Shown piece after piece: positions 62,398 to 64,000 of a stretch of 64,000 nt of DNA. Location of the stretch: assembly GCF_006716265.1 (NCBI RefSeq), contig NZ_VFOS01000001.1, positions 1,240,001 to 1,304,000 of the forward strand, written 5' to 3'. Numbering within the stretch: the stretch's first letter is position 1; each line of letters opens with the position of its first letter. The notes beneath the pieces were generated by a model. The model searched no databases. It had not been told where the DNA came from and saw nothing but the letters and a program-made list of their open reading frames with translations. The stretch is from Rarobacter faecitabidus. Lineage in GTDB: Bacteria > Actinomycetota > Actinomycetes > Actinomycetales > Cellulomonadaceae. Both the position numbers and the translations under genes were made by a program.

Positions 62398-62535
62398 CTC
62401 ACCATCGTAACCGCGGAAGCGGTCGGTTCACGGGCCGCAGCGCACGCGTACTCAGGATCAGGTCGCTTTCACCGAGTATTATTCCGGAGCACTGTCTATC
62501 GGTTCCGCGAGCCAAACCCCGCAAGGAGTTCTTCC

Positions 62536-63123
62536 ATGACCACGGTCACCCCCGACAGCCCGGATCATTCGAGTATCGCAGCCGCTGCGAACGGCCCGAC
62601 ACCCCGGCAGCGTTCCGCCATCGGCATGGCGATCTTCGCCTCCCGCTGGTTGCAGGCCCCGCTCTACCTCGGACTCATCGTCGCGCAGGCCGTCTACGTC
62701 TGGCAGTTCCTCAAGGAGTTGTGGCACCTGATCGAGGGGGCGTTCGGCCACGGCGAGGCGCTCACTGAGTCGAGCACCATGCTGCTCGTGCTGGGCCTCG
62801 TCGACGTCGTCATGATCTCGAACCTGCTCATCATGGTGATCATCGGCGGATACGAGACGTTCGTGTCGCGCATCAACCTTGATGGCCACCCGGACCAGCC
62901 CGAGTGGCTGAACCACGTCAACGCGAACGTGCTGAAGACCAAGCTCGCGATGAGTATCGTGGGAATCTCCTCGATCCACCTGCTAAGGACATTCATCGAA
63001 TCGAACTCCGGGCGCGTAACGTCCGAGACGATGCTCTGGCAGACGGTGATCCACCTGGCCTTCGTCGTGTCCGCTCTGGCACTAGCCTGGATCGACAAGA
63101 TGTCCCAGCCCAAGGGTCACTGA
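62536..63123 (+). CDS. UPF0114 (YqhA-like) membrane protein
   Basis: A 195-residue membrane protein of the UPF0114/TIGR00645 family. It has four predicted transmembrane segments (about 43-65, 83-110, 136-155, 170-185) and the family stretch MISNLLIMVIIGGYETFVSRI. The function is unknown. The ATG has AAGGAG 7-8 bp upstream. The stop overlaps by 7 bp the stop region of the convergent TPR gene. Confidence 0.88.
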   Translation: MTTVTPDSPDHSSIAAAANGPTPRQRSAIGMAIFASRWLQAPLYLGLIVAQAVYVWQFLKELWHLIEGAFGHGEALTESSTMLLVLGLVDVVMISNLLIMVIIGGYETFVSRINLDGHPDQPEWLNHVNANVLKTKLAMSIVGISSIHLLRTFIESNSGRVTSETMLWQTVIHLAFVVSALALAWIDKMSQPKGH

Positions 63124-63631
63124 TCGGACTGTTGCTCCGGCCCCGCGTTGGCCGGAGCAACAGTCCCTGCGCCCCGCTCGGATCGCTGCGTCCGCCTGAT
63201 AGCCGCCGCCTTGCGCAGCGACTGCCTGGCCCGCGAGCGGTCGCCGGCGGCCTCGTAGGCGAATGCCAGGTTGTACCAGTTCTTCCAGTTCTCGGGGTCC
63301 TCGGCCACTACCTCGCGAACGTGCAGGAACGCCTCGTCGGCCGCCTTGCGGTCGATCCGTCCGCCGGGCGAACGAGGCAGTTCGTCCTTCGGCAACTCAT
63401 CGAGTCGGGCGAGCTCATTGGCCATCGCCTGCACGCGCGACGCGAGCATGAGTTCGCGCATCACGAAGAAGACCACGATGACGGGCAAGGCCAGCACGGC
63501 GACGCCGATCCCGATGCCGTGCCATTCGCCGGTCTTGATCAGCGCGATCGCGCTGCCGGTCACGGCCCACAAGTAGATCGCCAGCAGCACGGTGACGAGG
63601 ACCACTGGGGTGATCGCCTTAAACTGCCGCA

Positions 63632-63632
<1 letters not shown>
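63117..63632 (-). CDS. TPR-like membrane protein downstream of dapB
   Basis: A 171-residue protein with two N-terminal transmembrane segments (about 8-28 and 39-59), a charged linker (RSPGGRIDRKAADEAFLHV) and one TPR-like helical hairpin (DPENWKNWYNLAFAYEAAGDRSRARQ, split here only by family pattern). The C-terminal tail is probably unstructured. The function is unknown. The ATG overlaps the dapB stop by one base, so it is translated with dapB. Confidence 0.75.
63127..63165 (+). terminator. Terminator of the UPF0114 gene, inside the convergent TPR gene
   Basis: A perfect 16-bp stem, GACTGTTGCTCCGGCC / GGCCGGAGCAACAGTC, with a 7-base loop. It begins 3 bp after the UPF0114 stop and lies within the last codons of the TPR gene on the other strand. 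Confidence 0.75.

Positions 63633-64000
<368 letters not shown>

Overview
This is a 64 kb piece of a high-GC actinobacterial chromosome. The gene content and order are those of the Actinomycetes: a division and cell-wall (dcw) cluster headed by mraZ, DUF3040 and DUF3046 proteins, a ClgR-type regulator, an actinobacterial HelD, a SAV_6107-type HEPN protein, LexA boxes of the TCGAAC-N4-GTTCGA type and a DtxR/IdeR-type iron box. The order recX-recA-DUF3046-clgR-cinA-pgsA-ftsK-rnj-dapA-folA-thyA-dapB resembles the mycobacterial/actinobacterial backbone. The genus cannot be fixed from the sequence. GTG and TTG starts and 4-bp stop/start overlaps are common.

Layout. 1-11.3 kb: the dcw cluster on the minus strand (mraZ, rsmH, ftsL-like, ftsI, murE, murF, mraY, murD, ftsW cut by the window edge), with a three-repeat MraZ operator ahead of mraZ. 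11.3-16.1 kb: DUF3040, an SOS unit (HEPN protein plus DNA polymerase IV) behind a good LexA box, a spermidine-synthase-like methyltransferase fold and a PAC2 protein. 16.3-22.2 kb: helD, serA, nrdR, a LysM protein and lexA. Between nrdR and the LysM gene, an iron-box promoter faces a strong hairpin terminator about 185 bp away and appears to drive a small RNA. 22.4-27.9 kb: ldh, dinG, hflX and an RsmC-like methyltransferase. 28.0-35.8 kb: dapF-miaA-miaB with 4-bp overlaps, rny, recX-recA behind a LexA box, DUF3046 and clgR. 35.9-44.6 kb: cinA, pgsA, capA, ftsK, rnj, dapA and folA.

44.7-61.3 kb is an accessory island set between folA and thyA, genes that are neighbours in mycobacteria. It encodes four very large secreted proteins: a GH31 enzyme with two CBM35-like modules, a GH49 dextranase-like beta-helix enzyme, a GH97 inverting alpha-glucosidase-like enzyme with a glucodextranase-C-like module, and a six-hairpin glycosidase-like protein of unassigned family. 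All four end in Ig-like domains and very basic, Lys/Arg-rich tails without LPXTG. The combination suggests extracellular breakdown of alpha-1,6-rich glucan (dextran-like) by enzymes held at the cell surface. No transporter or regulator lies inside the island. 61.6-64 kb: the backbone resumes with thyA, a UPF0114 protein, a TPR membrane protein and dapB, which is cut by the window edge.

No tRNA, rRNA, CRISPR array, transposase or integrase was recognised.
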